Positions 24,441 through 38,300 of a stretch of 64,000 nucleotides of DNA are shown here, piece by piece. The stretch comes from Hippasteria phrygiana (lineage: Eukaryota > Echinodermata > Asteroidea > Valvatida > Goniasteridae). Position 1 is the stretch's first letter. The number at the start of each line of letters is the position of its first letter. The notes under the pieces were generated by a model. That model was not told the origin of the DNA. It saw only the letters and a program-made list of their open reading frames with translations, and ran no database searches. The stretch lies in NCBI GenBank assembly GCA_037893225.1, contig JAZGUH010000003.1:1674001-1738000 (forward strand), in the 5' to 3' direction. A program made the position numbers and the translations under genes.

Positions 24441-24969
24441 ACCAATTTCCTAAAATGTCAGACCCAACTGATCAGTATTTTTGGAGTTCTGTGCATTTCT
24501 CGATTTTATAATTTTTGACCGAGTCGCAGGTCCGCGGTCATCAGAAATTTCCAAAAGTAGTTGAAAAATCAAAGTTGAGTTTTGGGGCTAAACTTTTTTC
24601 CTGAATGAGACTAATGCCTGGAACCAATTTCCTAAAATGTCAGACCCAACTGATCAGTATTTTTAGAGTTCTGTGCATTTCTCGATTTTAGAATTCTTGA
24701 CCGAGTCGCAGGTCCGCTGTCATCAGAAATTTCCCAAAGTGGTTGAAAAATCAAAGTTGATTTTTGGGGCTAAACTTTTTTCCTGAATGGGACTAATGCC
24801 TAAAACCAATTTCCTAAAATGTCAGACCCAACTGATCAGTATTTTTGGAGTTCTGTGCATTTCTCGATTTTAGAATTTTTGACCGAGTCGCAGGTCCGCG
24901 GTCATTAGAAATTTCCAAAAGTAGTTGAAAAATCAAAGTTGATTTTTTGGGCTAAACCTTTTTTCCTGA

Positions 24970-27900
24970 ATGGGACTAATGCCTGGAACCAATTTCCTTA
25001 AATGTCAGACCCAACTGATCAGTATTTTTGGAGTTCTGTGCATTTCTCGATTTCAGAATTTTTGACCGAGTCGCAGGTCCGCGGTCATCAGAAACTTCCA
25101 AAAGTAGTTGAAAAATCAAAGTTGATTTTTGGGGCTAAACCTTTTTTCCTGAATGGGACTAATGCCTGAAACCAATTTCCTAAAATTTCAGACGCAACCG
25201 ATCAGTATTTTTAGAGTTCTGTGCATTTCTCGATTTCAGAATTTTTGACCGAGTCGCAGGTCCGCGGTCATCAGAAATTTCCAAAAGTAGTTGAAAAATC
25301 AAAGTTGATTTTTGGGGCTAAACTTTTTTCCTGAATGGGACTAATGCCTGGAACCAATTTCCTAAAATGTCAGACCCAACCGATCAGTATTTTTAGAGTT
25401 CTGTGCATTTCTCGATTTTAGAATTCTTGACCGAGTCGCAGGTCCGCGGTCATCAGAAATTTCCAAAAGTGGTTGAAAAATCAAAGTTGATTTTTGGGGC
25501 TAAAACTTTTTTCCTGAATGGGACTAATGCCTGGAACCAATTTCCTAAAATGTCAGACCCAACCGATCAGTATTTTTAGAGTTCTGTGCATTTCTCGATT
25601 TTAGAATTCTTGACCGAGTCGCAGGTCCGCGGTCATCAGAAATTTCCAAAAGTGGTTGAAAAATCAAAGTTGATTTTTGGGGCTAAAACTTTTTTCCTGA
25701 ATGGGACTAATGCCTGAAACCAATTTCCTAAAATGTCAGACCCAACTGATCAGTATTTTTGGAGTTCTGTGCATTTCTCGATTTCAGAATTTTTGACCGA
25801 GTCGCAGGTCCGCGGTCATCAGAAATTTCCAAAAGTAGTTGAAAAATCAAAGTTGATTTTTGGGGCTAAACCTTTTTTCCTGAATGGGACTAATGCCTGG
25901 AACCAATTTCCTTAAATGTCAGACCCAACCGATCAGTATTTTTGGAGTTCTGTGCATTTCTCGATTTCAGAATTTTTGACCGAGTCGCAGGTCCGCGGTC
26001 ATGAGAAATTTCCAAAAGTAGTTGAAAAATCAAAGTTGATTTTTTGGGCTAAACCTTTTTTCCTGAATGGGACTAATGCCTGGAACCAATTTCCTAAAAT
26101 GTCAGACCCAACTGATCAGTATTTTTGGAGTTCTGTGCATTTCTCGATTTTATAATTTTTGACCGAGTCGCAGGTCCGCGGTCATCAGAAATTTCCAAAA
26201 GTAGTTGAAAAATCAAAGTTGATTTTTTGGGCTAAACCTTTTTTCCTGAATGGGACTAATGCCTGGAACTAATTTCCTTAAATGTCAGACCCAACCGATC
26301 AGTATTTTTGGAGTTCTGTGCATTTCTCGATTTCAGAATTTTTGACCGAGTCGCAGGTCCGCGGTCATCAGAAATTTCCAAAAGTGGTTGAAAAATCAAA
26401 GTTGATTTTTGGGGCTAAACCTTTTTTCCTGAATGGGACTAATGCCTGAAACCAATTTCCTAAAATGTCAGACCCAACCGATCAGTATTTTTAGAGTTCT
26501 GTGCATTTCTCGATTTTAGAATTCTTGACCGAGTCGCAGGTCCGCGGTCATCAGAAATTTCCAAAAGTAGTTGAAAAATCAAAGTTGATTTTTGGGGCTA
26601 AAACTTTTTTCCTGAATGGGACTAATGCCTGAAACCAATTTCCTAAAATGTCAGACCCAACTGATCAGTATTTTTGGAGTTCTGTGCATTTCTCGATTTT
26701 ATAATTTTTGACCGAGTCGCAGGTCCGCGGTCATCAGAAATTTCCAAAAGTAGTTGAAAAATCAAAGTTGAGTTTTGGGGCTAAACTTTTTTCCTGAATG
26801 AGACTAATGCCTGGAACCAATTTCCTAAAATGTCAGACCCAACTGATCAGTATTTTTAGAGTTCTGTGCATTTCTCGATTTTAGAATTCTTGACCGAGTC
26901 GCAGGTCCGCTGTCATCAGAAATTTCCCAAAGTTGTTGAAAAATCAAAGTTGATTTTTGGGGCTAAACTTTTTTCCTGAATGGGACTAATGCCTAAAACC
27001 AATTTCCTAAAATGTCAGACCCAACTGATCAGTATTTTTGGAGTTCTGTGCATTTCTCGATTTTATAATTTTTGACCGAGTCACAGGTCCGCGGTCATTA
27101 GAAATTTCCAAAAGTAGTTGAAAAATCAAAGTTGATTTTTTGGGCTAAACCTTTTTTCCTGAATGGGACTAATGCCTGGAACCAATTTCCTTAAATGTCA
27201 GACCCAACTGATCAGTATTTTTGGAGTTCTGTGCATTTCTCGATTTCAGAATTTTTGACCGAGTCGCAGGTCCGCGGTCATCAGAAATTTCCAAAAGTGG
27301 TTGAAAAATCAAAGTTGATTTTTGGGGCTAAAACTTTTTTCCTGAATGGGACTAATGCCTGAAACCAATTTCCTAAAATGTCAGACCCAACTGATCAGTA
27401 TTTTTGGAGTTCTGTGCATTTCTCGATTTCAGAATTTTTGACCGAGTCGCAGGTCCGCGGTCATGAGAAATTTCCAAAAGTAGTTGAAAAATCAAAGTTG
27501 ATTTTTTGGGCTAAACCTTTTTTCCTGAATAGGACTAATGCCTGGAACCAATTTCCTTAAATGTCAGACCCAACTGATCAGTATTTTTGGAGTTCTGTGC
27601 ATTTCTCGATTTCAGAATTTTTGACCGAGTCGCAGGTCCGCGGTCATCAGAAACTTCCAAAAGTAGTTGAAAAATCAAAGTTGATTTTTGGGGCTAAACC
27701 TTTTTTCCTGAATGGGACTAATGCCTGAAACCAATTTCCTAAAATTTCAGACGCAACCGATCAGTATTTTTAGAGTTCTGTGCATTTCTCGATTTCAGAA
27801 TTTTTGACCGAGTCGCAGGTCCGCGGTCATCAGAAATTTCCAAAAGTAGTTGAAAAATCAAAGTTGATTTTTGGGGCTAAACTTTTTTCCTGAATGGGAC

Positions 27901-29936
27901 TAATGCCTGGAACCAATTTCCTAAAATGTCAGACCCAACCGATCAGTATTTTTAGAGTTCTGTGCATTTCTCGATTTTAGAATTCTTGACCGAGTCGCAG
28001 GTCCGCGGTCATCAGAAATTTCCAAAAGTGGTTGAAAAATCAAAGTTGATTTTTGGGGCTAAAACTTTTTTCCTGAATGGGACTAATGCCTGGAACCAAT
28101 TTCCTAAAATGTCAGACCCAACCGATCAGTATTTTTAGAGTTCTGTGCATTTCTCGATTTTAGAATTCTTGACCGAGTCGCAGGTCCGCGGTCATCAGAA
28201 ATTTCCAAAAGTGGTTGAAAAATCAAAGTTGATTTTTGGGGCTAAAACTTTTTTCCTGAATGGGACTAATGCCTGAAACCAATTTCCTAAAATGTCAGAC
28301 CCAACTGATCAGTATTTTTGGAGTTCTGTGCATTTCTCGATTTCAGAATTCTTGACCGAGTCGCAGGTCCGCGGTCATCAGAAATTTCCAAAAGTAGTTG
28401 AAAAATCAAAGTTGATTTTTGGGGCTAAACCTTTTTTCCTGAATGGGACTAATGCCTGGAACCAATTTCCTTAAATGTCAGACCCAACCGATCAGTATTT
28501 TTGGAGTTCTGTGCATTTCTCGATTTCAGAATTTTTGACCGAGTCGCAGGTCCGCGGTCATGAGAAATTTCCAAAAGTAGTTGAAAAATCAAAGTTGATT
28601 TTTTGGGCTAAACCTTTTTTCCTGAATGGGACTAATGCCTGGAACCAATTTCCTAAAATGTCAGACCCAACTGATCAGTATTTTTGGAGTTCTGTGCATT
28701 TCTCGATTTTATAATTTTTGACCGAGTCGCAGGTCCGCGGTCATCAGAAATTTCCAAAAGTAGTTGAAAAATCAAAGTTGATTTTTTGGGCTAAACCTTT
28801 TTTCCTGAATGGGACTAATGCCTGGAACTAATTTCCTTAAATGTCAGACCCAACCGATCAGTATTTTTGGAGTTCTGTGCATTTCTCGATTTCAGAATTT
28901 TTGACCGAGTCGCAGGTCCGCGGTCATCAGAAATTTCCAAAAGTGGTTGAAAAATCAAAGTTGATTTTTGGGGCTAAACCTTTTTTCCTGAATGGGACTA
29001 ATGCCTGAAACCAATTTCCTAAAATGTCAGACCCAACCGATCAGTATTTTTAGAGTTCTGTGCATTTCTCGATTTTAGAATTCTTGACCGAGTCGCAGGT
29101 CCGCGGTCATCAGAAATTTCCAAAAGTAGTTGAAAAATCAAAGTTGATTTTTGGGGCTAAAACTTTTTTCCTGAATGGGACTAATGCCTGAAACCAATTT
29201 CCTAAAATGTCAGACCCAACTGATCAGTATTTTTGGAGTTCTGTGCATTTCTCGATTTTATAATTTTTGACCGAGTCGCAGGTCCGCGGTCATCAGAAAT
29301 TTCCAAAAGTAGTTGAAAAATCAAAGTTGAGTTTTGGGGCTAAACTTTTTTCCTGAATGAGACTAATGCCTGGAACCAATTTCCTAAAATGTCAGACCCA
29401 ACTGATCAGTATTTTTAGAGTTCTGTGCATTTCTCGATTTTAGAATTCTTGACCGAGTCGCAGGTCCGCTGTCATCAGAAATTTCCCAAAGTGGTTGAAA
29501 AATCAAAGTTGATTTTTGGGGCTAAACTTTTTTCCTGAATGGGACTAATGCCTAAAACCAATTTCCTAAAATGTCAGACCCAACTGATCAGTATTTTTGG
29601 AGTTCTGTGCATTTCTCGATTTTATAATTTTTGACCGAGTCGCAGGTCCGCGGTCATTAGAAATTTCCAAAAGTAGTTGAAAAATCAAAGTTGATTTTTT
29701 GGGCTAAACCTTTTTTCCTGAATGGGACTAATGCCTGGAACCAATTTCCTTAAATGTCAGACCCAACTGATCAGTATTTTTGGAGTTCTGTGCATTTCTC
29801 GATTTCAGAATTTTTGACCGAGTCGCAGGTCCGCGGTCATGAGAAATTTCCAAAAGTAGTTGAAAAATCAAAGTTGATTTTTTGGGCTAAACCTTTTTTC
29901 CTGAATAGGACTAATGCCTGGAACCAATTTCCTTAA
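24970..29936 (+). repeat. 14-/13-monomer tandem duplication, 2,559 bp period
   Basis: Copy 1 is about 24970-27530 and copy 2 about 27531-29936. GAAACTTCC recurs at 25091 and 27650, and equivalent monomers start at 25733 and 28292. Copy 2 lacks one monomer near its 3' end: the GAATAGGACT monomers start at 27378 and 29754, 13 monomers apart. Differences seen are T at 25792 against C at 28351, and in copy 1 only AGTTGTTG near 26931 and GTCACAGG (A at 27083). Confidence 0.85.
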
Positions 29937-32900
29937 ATGTCAGACCCAACCGATCAGTATTTTTGGAGTTCTGTGCATTTCTCGATTTTAGAATTTTTTA
30001 CCGAGTCGCAGGTCCGCGGTCATCAGAAATTTCCAAAAGTAGTTGAAAAATCAAAGTTGATTTTTGGGGCGAAACCTTTTTTCCTGAATGGGACTAATGC
30101 CTGAAACCAATTTACTAAAATGTCAGACCCAACTGATCAGTATTTTTGGAGTTCTGTGCATTTCTTGATTTTAGAATTTTTGACCGAGTCGCAGGTCCGC
30201 GGTCATCAGAAATTTCCAAAAGTAGTTGAAAAATCAAAGTTGATTTTTTGGGCTAAACCTTTTTTCCTGAATGGGACTAATGCCTGGAACTAATTTCCTT
30301 AAATGTCAGACCCAACCGATCAGTATTTTTGGAGTTCTGTGCATTTCTCGATTTTAGAATTCTTGACCGAGTCGCAGGTCCGCTGTCATCAGAAATTTCC
30401 CAAAGTGGTTGAAAAATCAAAGTTGATTTTTGGGGCTAAACTTTTTTCCTGAATGGGACTAATGCCTGAAACCAATTTCCTAAAATGTCAGACCCAACTG
30501 ATCAGTATTTTTGGAGTTCTGTGCATTTCTCGATTTTAGAATTTTTGACCGAGTCGCAGGTCCGCGGTCACCAGAAATTTCCAAAAGTAGTTGAAAAATC
30601 AAAGTTGAGTTTTGGGGCTAAACTTTTTTCCTAAATGAGACTAATGCCTGGAACCAATTTCCTAAAATGTCAGACCCAACCGATCAGTATTTTTAGAGTT
30701 CTGTGCATTTCTCGATTTTAGAATTCTTGACCGAGTCGCAGGTCCGCTGTCATCAGAAATTTCCCAAAGTGGTTGAAAAATCAAAGTTGATTTTTGGGGC
30801 TAAACTTTTTTCCTGAATGGGACTAATGCCTGAAACCAATTTCCTAAAATGTCAGACCCAACTGATCAGTATTTTTGGAGTTCTGTGCATTTCTCGATTT
30901 TAGAATTTTTGACCGAGTCGCAGGTCCGCGGTCATTAGAAATTTCCAAAAGTAGTTGAAAAATCAAAGTTGATTTTTTGGGCTAAACCTTTTTTCCTGAA
31001 TGGGACTAATGCCTGGAACCAATTTCCTTAAATGTCAGACCCAACCGATCAGTATTTTTGGAGTTCTGTGCATTTCTCGATTTCAGAATTTTTGACCGAG
31101 TCGCAGGTCCGCGGTCATCAGAAAGTTCCAAAAGTAGTTGAAAAATCAAAGTTGATTTTTAGGGCTAAACCTTTTTTCCTGAATGGGGGTAATGCCTGAA
31201 ACCAATTTCCTAAAATGTCAGACCCAACTGATCAGTATTTTTGGAGTTCTGTGCATTTCTCGATTTCAGAATTTTTGACCGAGTCGCAGGTCCGCGGTCA
31301 TCAGAAATTTCCAAAAGTAGTTGAAAAATCAAAGTTGATTTTTTGGGGCTAAACTTTTTTCCTGAATGGGACTAATGCCTGAAACCAATTTCCTAAAATG
31401 TCAGACCCAACCGATCAATATTTTTAGAGTTCTGTGCATTTCTCGATTTTAGAATTTTTGACCGAGTCGCAGGTCCGCGGTCATCAGAAATTTCCAAAAG
31501 TAGTTGAAAAATCAAAGTTGATTTTTGGGGGCTAAACTTTTTTCCTGAATGGGACTAATGCCTGAAACCAATTTCCTTAAATGTCAGACCCAACTGATCA
31601 GTATTTTTGGAGTTCTGTGCATTTCTCGATTTCAGAATTTTTGACCGAGTCGCAGGTCCGCGGTCATCAGAAATTTCCAAAAGTGGTTGAAAAATCAAAG
31701 TTGATTTTTGGGGCTAAAACTTTTTTCCTGAATGGGACTAATGCCTGAAACCAATTTCCTAAAATGTCAGACCCAACTGATCAGTATTTTTGGAGTTCTG
31801 TGCATTTCTCGATTTCAGAATTTTTGACCGAGTCGCAGGTCCGCGGTCATGAGAAATTTCCAAAAGTAGTTGAAAAATCAAAGTTGATTTTTTGGGCTAA
31901 ACCTTTTTTCCTGAATAGGACTAATGCCTGGAACCAATTTCCTTAAATGTCAGACCCAACCGATCAGTATTTTTGGAGTTCTGTGCATTTCTCGATTTTA
32001 GAATTTTTTACCGAGTCGCAGGTCCGCGGTCATCAGAAATTTCCAAAAGTAGTTGAAAAATCTAAGTTGATTTTTGGGGCTAAACCTTTTTTCCTGAATG
32101 GGACTAATGCCTGAAACCAATTTACTAAAATGTCAGACCCAACTGATCAGTATTTTTGGAGTTCTGTGCATTTCTCGATTTTAGAATTCTTGACCGAGTC
32201 GCAGGTCCGCTGTCATCAGAAATTTCCCAAAGTGGTTGAAAAATCAAAGTTGATTTTTGGGGCTAAACTTTTTTCCTGAATGGGACTAATGCCTGAAACC
32301 AATTTCCTAAAATGTCAGACCCAACTGATCAGTATTTTTGGAGTTCTGTGCATTTCTCGATTTTAGAATTTTTGACCGAGTCGCAGGTCCGCGGTCACCA
32401 GAAATTTCCAAAAGTAGTTGAAAAATCAAAGTTGAGTTTTGGGGCTAAACTTTTTTCCTAAATGAGACTAATGCCTGGAACCAATTTCCTAAAATGTCAG
32501 ACCCAACCGATCAGTATTTTTAGAGTTCTGTGCATTTCTCGATTTTAGAATTCTTGACCGAGTCGCAGGTCCGCTGTCATCAGAAATTTCCCAAAGTGGT
32601 TGAAAAATCAAAGTTGATTTTTGGGGCTAAACTTTTTTCCTGAATGGGACTAATGCCTGAAACCAATTTCCTAAAATGTCAGACCCAACTGATCAGTATT
32701 TTTGGAGTTCTGTGCATTTCTCGATTTTAGAATTTTTGACCGAGTCGCAGGTCCGCGGTCATTAGAAATTTCCAAAAGTAGTTGAAAAATCAAAGTTGAT
32801 TTTTTGGGCTAAACCTTTTTTCCTGAATGGGACTAATGCCTGGAACCAATTTCCTTAAATGTCAGACCCAACCGATCAGTATTTTTGGAGTTCTGTGCAT

Positions 32901-35360
32901 TTCTCGATTTCAGAATTTTTGACCGAGTCGCAGGTCCGCGGTCATCAGAAAGTTCCAAAAGTAGTTGAAAAATCAAAGTTGATTTTTAGGGCTAAACCTT
33001 TTTTCCTGAATGGGGGTAATGCCTGAAACCAATTTCCTAAAATGTCAGACCCAACTGATCAGTATTTTTGGAGTTCTGTGCATTTCTCGATTTCAGAATT
33101 TTTGACCGAGTCGCAGGTCCGCGGTCATCAGAAATTTCCAAAAGTAGTTGAAAAATCAAAGTTGATTTTTTGGGGCTAAACTTTTTTCCTGAATGGGACT
33201 AATGCCTGAAACCAATTTCCTAAAATGTCAGACCCAACCGATCAATATTTTTAGAGTTCTGTGCATTTCTCGATTTTAGAATTTTTGACCGAGTCGCAGG
33301 TCCGCGGTCATCAGAAATTTCCAAAAGTAGTTGAAAAATCAAAGTTGATTTTTGGGGGCTAAACTTTTTTCCTGAATGGGACTAATGCCTGGAACCAATT
33401 TCCTTAAATGTCAGACCCAACTGATCAGTATTTTTGGAGTTCTGTGCATTTCTCGATTTCAGAATTTTTGACCGAGTCGCAGGTCCGCGGTCATCAGAAA
33501 TTTCCAAAAGTGGTTGAAAAATCAAAGTTGATTTTTGGGGCTAAAACTTTTTTCCTGAATGGGACTAATGCCTGAAACCAATTTCCTAAAATGTCAGACC
33601 CAACTGATCAGTATTTTTGGAGTTCTGTGCATTTCTCGATTTCAGAATTTTTGACCGAGTCGCAGGTCCGCGGTCATGAGAAATTTCCAAAAGTAGTTGA
33701 AAAATCAAAGTTGATTTTTTGGGCTAAACCTTTTTTCCTGAATAGGACTAATGCCTGGAACCAATTTCCTTAAATGTCAGACCCAACCGATCAGTATTTT
33801 TGGAGTTCTGTGCATTTCTCGATTTTAGAATTTTTTACCGAGTCGCAGGTCCGCGGTCATCAGAAATTTCCAAAAGTAGTTGAAAAATCAAAGTTGATTT
33901 TTGGGGCTAAACCTTTTTTCCTGAATGGGACTAATGCCTGAAACCAATTTACTAAAATGTCAGACCCAACTGATCAGTATTTTTGGAGTTCTGTGCATTT
34001 CTTGATTTTAGAATTTTTGACCGAGTCGCAGGTCCGCGGTCATCAGAAATTTCCAAAAGTAGTTGAAAAATCAAAGTTGATTTTTTGGGCTAAACCTTTT
34101 TTCCTGAATGGGACTAATGCCTGGAACTAATTTCCTTAAATGTCAGACCCAACCGATCAGTATTTTTGGAGTTCTGTGCATTTCTCGATTTTAGAATTCT
34201 TGACCGAGTCGCAGGTCCGCTGTCATCAGAAATTTCCCAAAGTGGTTGAAAAATCAAAGTTGATTTTTGGGGCTAAACTTTTTTCCTGAATGGGACTAAT
34301 GCCTGAAACCAATTTCCTAAAATGTCAGACCCAACTGATCAGTATTTTTGGAGTTCTGTGCATTTCTCGATTTTAGAATTTTTGACCGAGTCGCAGGTCC
34401 GCGGTCACCAGAAATTTCCAAAAGTAGTTGAAAAATCAAAGTTGAGTTTTGGGGCTAAACTTTTTTCCTAAATGAGACTAATGCCTGGAACCAATTTCCT
34501 AAAATGTCAGACCCAACCGATCAGTATTTTTAGAGTTCTGTGCATTTCTCGATTTTAGAATTCTTGACCGAGTCGCAGGTCCGCTGTCATCAGAAATTTC
34601 CCAAAGTGGTTGAAAAATCAAAGTTGATTTTTGGGGCTAAACTTTTTTCCTGAATGGGACTAATGCCTGAAACCAATTTCCTAAAATGTCAGACCCAACT
34701 GATCAGTATTTTTGGAGTTCTGTGCATTTCTCGATTTTAGAATTTTTGACCGAGTCGCAGGTCCGCGGTCATTAGAAATTTCCAAAAGTAGTTGAAAAAT
34801 CAAAGTTGATTTTTTGGGCTAAACCTTTTTTCCTGAATGGGACTAATGCCTGGAACCAATTTCCTTAAATGTCAGACCCAACCGATCAGTATTTTTGGAG
34901 TTCTGTGCATTTCTCGATTTCAGAATTTTTGACCGAGTCGCAGGTCCGCGGTCATCAGAAAGTTCCAAAAGTAGTTGAAAAATCAAAGTTGATTTTTAGG
35001 GCTAAACCTTTTTTCCTGAATGGGGGTAATGCCTGAAACCAATTTCCTAAAATGTCAGACCCAACTGATCAGTATTTTTGGAGTTCTGTGCATTTCTCGA
35101 TTTCAGAATTTTTGACCGAGTCGCAGGTCCGCGGTCATCAGAAATTTCCAAAAGTAGTTGAAAAATCAAAGTTGATTTTTTGGGGCTAAACTTTTTTCCT
35201 GAATGGGACTAATGCCTGAAACCAATTTCCTAAAATGTCAGACCCAACCGATCAATATTTTTAGAGTTCTGTGCATTTCTCGATTTTAGAATTCTTGACC
35301 GAGTCGCAGGTCCGCGGTCATCAGAAATTTCCAAAAGTAGTTGAAAAATCAAAGTTGATT
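29754..35360 (+). repeat. Three copies of an 11-/10-monomer HOR
   Basis: Units start near 29754, 31764 and 33591, so the first period is 2,010 bp and the second 1,827 bp. The TTTTTTACCG marker (TACCG at 29999, 32009, 33836) and the GAAAGTTCC marker (31121, 32948, 34958) define the core. Their spacing is 1,122 bp in units 1 and 3 but 939 bp in unit 2, which lacks one 183 bp monomer, the CTTGATTTTAG / GGAACTAATT copy. The same 1,122 bp core occurs twice more at 36393-37515 and 42597-43719. Confidence 0.87.
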
Positions 35361-38300
35361 TTTGGGGGCTAAACTTTTTTCCTGAATGGGACTAATGCCT
35401 GAAACCAATTTCCTAAAATGTCAGACCCAACCGATCAATATTTTTAGAGTTCTGTGCATTTCTCGATTTTAGAATTCTTGACCGAGTCGCAGGTCCGCGG
35501 TCATCAGAAACTTCCAAAAGTAGTTGAAAAATCAAAGTTGATTTTTGGGGCTAAACCTTTTTTCCTGAATGGGACTAATGCCTGAAACCAATTTCCTAAA
35601 ATTTCAGACGCAACCGATCAGTATTTTTAGAGTTCTGTGCATTTCTCGATTTCAGAATTTTTGACCGAGTCGCAGGTCCGCGGTCATCAGAAATTTCCAA
35701 AAGTAGTTGAAAAATCAAAGTTGATTTTTGGGGCTAAACTTTTTTCCTGAATGGGACTAATGCCTGGAACCAATTTCCTAAAATGTCAGACCCAACCGAT
35801 CAGTATTTTTAGAGTTCTGTGCATTTCTCGATTTTAGAATTCTTGACCGAGTCGCAGGTCCGCGGTCATCGGAAATTTCCAAAAGTAGTTGAAAAATCAA
35901 AGTTGATTTTTGGGGCTAAACTTTTTTCCTGAATGGGACTAATGCCTGGAACCAATTTCCTAAAATGTCAGACCCAACCGATCAGTATTTTTAGAGTTCT
36001 GTGCATTTCTCGATTTTAGAATTCTTGACCGAGTCGCAGGTCCGCGGTCATCAGAAATTTCCAAAAGTGGTTGAAAAATCAAAGTTGATTTTTGGGGCTA
36101 AAACTTTTTTCCTGAATGGGACTAATGCCTGAAACCAATTTCCTAAAATGTCAGACCCAACTGATCAGTATTTTTGGAGTTCTGTGCATTTCTCGATTTC
36201 AGAATTTTTGACCGAGTCGCAGGTCCGCGGTCATCAGAAATTTCCAAAAGTAGTTGAAAAATCAAAGTTGATTTTTGGGGCTAAACCTTTTTTCCTGAAT
36301 GGGACTAATGCCTGGAACCAATTTCCTTAAATGTCAGACCCAACCGATCAGTATTTTTGGAGTTCTGTGCATTTCTCGATTTTAGAATTTTTTACCGAGT
36401 CGCAGGTCCGCGGTCATCAGAAATTTCCAAAAGTAGTTGAAAAATCAAAGTTGATTTTTGGGGCTAAACCTTTTTTCCTGAATGGGACTAATGCCTGAAA
36501 CCAATTTACTAAAATGTCAGACCCAACTGATCAGTATTTTTGGAGTTCTGTGCATTTCTTGATTTTAGAATTTTTGACCGAGTCGCAGGTCCGCGGTCAT
36601 CAGAAATTTCCAAAAGTAGTTGAAAAATCAAAGTTGATTTTTTGGGCTAAACCTTTTTTCCTGAATGGGACTAATGCCTGGAACTAATTTCCTTAAATGT
36701 CAGACCCAACCGATCAGTATTTTTGGAGTTCTGTGCATTTCTCGATTTTAGAATTCTTGACCGAGTCGCAGGTCCGCTGTCATCAGAAATTTCCCAAAGT
36801 GGTTGAAAAATCAAAGTTGATTTTTGGGGCTAAACTTTTTTCCTGAATGGGACTAATGCCTGAAACCAATTTCCTAAAATGTCAGACCCAACTGATCAGT
36901 ATTTTTGGAGTTCTGTGCATTTCTCGATTTTAGAATTTTTGACCGAGTCGCAGGTCCGCGGTCACCAGAAATTTCCAAAAGTAGTTGAAAAATCAAAGTT
37001 GAGTTTTGGGGCTAAACTTTTTTCCTGAATGAGACTAATGCCTGGAACCAATTTCCTAAAATGTCAGACCCAACCGATCAGTATTTTTAGAGTTCTGTGC
37101 ATTTCTCGATTTTAGAATTCTTGACCGAGTCGCAGGTCCGCTGTCATCAGAAATTTCCCAAAGTGGTTGAAAAATCAAAGTTGATTTTTGGGGCTAAACT
37201 TTTTTCCTGAATGGGACTAATGCCTGAAACCAATTTCCTAAAATGTCAGACCCAACTGATCAGTATTTTTGGAGTTCTGTGCATTTCTCGATTTTAGAAT
37301 TTTTGACCGAGTCGCAGGTCCGCGGTCATTAGAAATTTCCAAAAGTAGTTGAAAAATCAAAGTTGATTTTTTGGGCTAAACCTTTTTTCCTGAATGGGAC
37401 TAATGCCTGGAACCAATTTCCTTAAATGTCAGACCCAACCGATCAGTATTTTTGGAGTTCTGTGCATTTCTCGATTTCAGAATTTTTGACCGAGTCGCAG
37501 GTCCGCGGTCATCAGAAAGTTCCAAAAGTAGTTGAAAAATCAAAGTTGATTTTTAGGGCTAAACCTTTTTTCCTGAATGGGGGTAATGCCTGAAACCAAT
37601 TTCCTAAAATGTCAGACCCAACCGATCAGTATTTTTGGAGTTCTGTGCATTTCTCGATTTCAGAATTTTTGACCGAGTCGCAGGTCCGCGGTCATCAGAA
37701 ATTTCCAAAAGTAGTTGAAAAATCAAAGTTGATTTTTTGGGGCTAAACTTTTTTCCTGAATGGGACTAATGCCTGAAACCAATTTCCTAAAATGTCAGAC
37801 CCAACCGATCAATATTTTTAGAGTTCTGTGCATTTCTCGATTTTAGAATTCTTGACCGAGTCGCAGGTCCGCGGTCATCAGAAATTTCCAAAAGTAGTTG
37901 AAAAATCAAAGTTGATTTTTGGGGGCTAAACTTTTTTCCTGAATGGGACTAATGCCTGAAACCAATTTCCTAAAATGTCAGACCCAACCGATCAATATTT
38001 TTAGAGTTCTGTGCATTTCTCGATTTTAGAATTCTTGACCGAGTCGCAGGTCCGCGGTCATCAGAAATTTCCAAAAGTAGTTGAAAAATCAAAGTTGATT
38101 TTTGGGGCTAAACCTTTTTTCCTGAATGGGACTAATGCCTGAAACCAATTTCCTGAAATGTCAGACCCAACTGATCAGTATTTTTGGAGTTCTGTGCATT
38201 TCTCGATTTTATAATTTTTGACCGAGTCGCAGGTCCGCGGTCATCAGAAATTTCCAAAAGTAGTTGAAAAATCAAAGTTGAGTTTTGGGGCTAAACTTTT

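Larger units (their letters stand above)
1..24570 (+). repeat. Array domain 1: nested 4- to 22-monomer duplications
   Basis: This part is defined by a recurring set of monomer types: TTTATAATTT with GGAACTAATTTCC; CCTTAAATTTCACACC; GGTCATCGGAAATTT; CATTAGACATTTC with GGGGGTAATG (AGAC at 5541, 9562, 14313, 15408, 19793, 20889, 21802, 23264, and a variant at 18149); AATCAGAGTTGA (for example 5751, 9772, 11051, 12330); and GACCAAGTCG (6062, 10083, 11362, 12641, 14833, 15929, 21410). The same types reappear in a fixed order at several periods, showing repeated unequal exchange or segmental tandem duplication. The GTTGAGTTTT, CCGCTGTC and CTTAACC types of domain 2 were not seen here. Confidence 0.85.
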
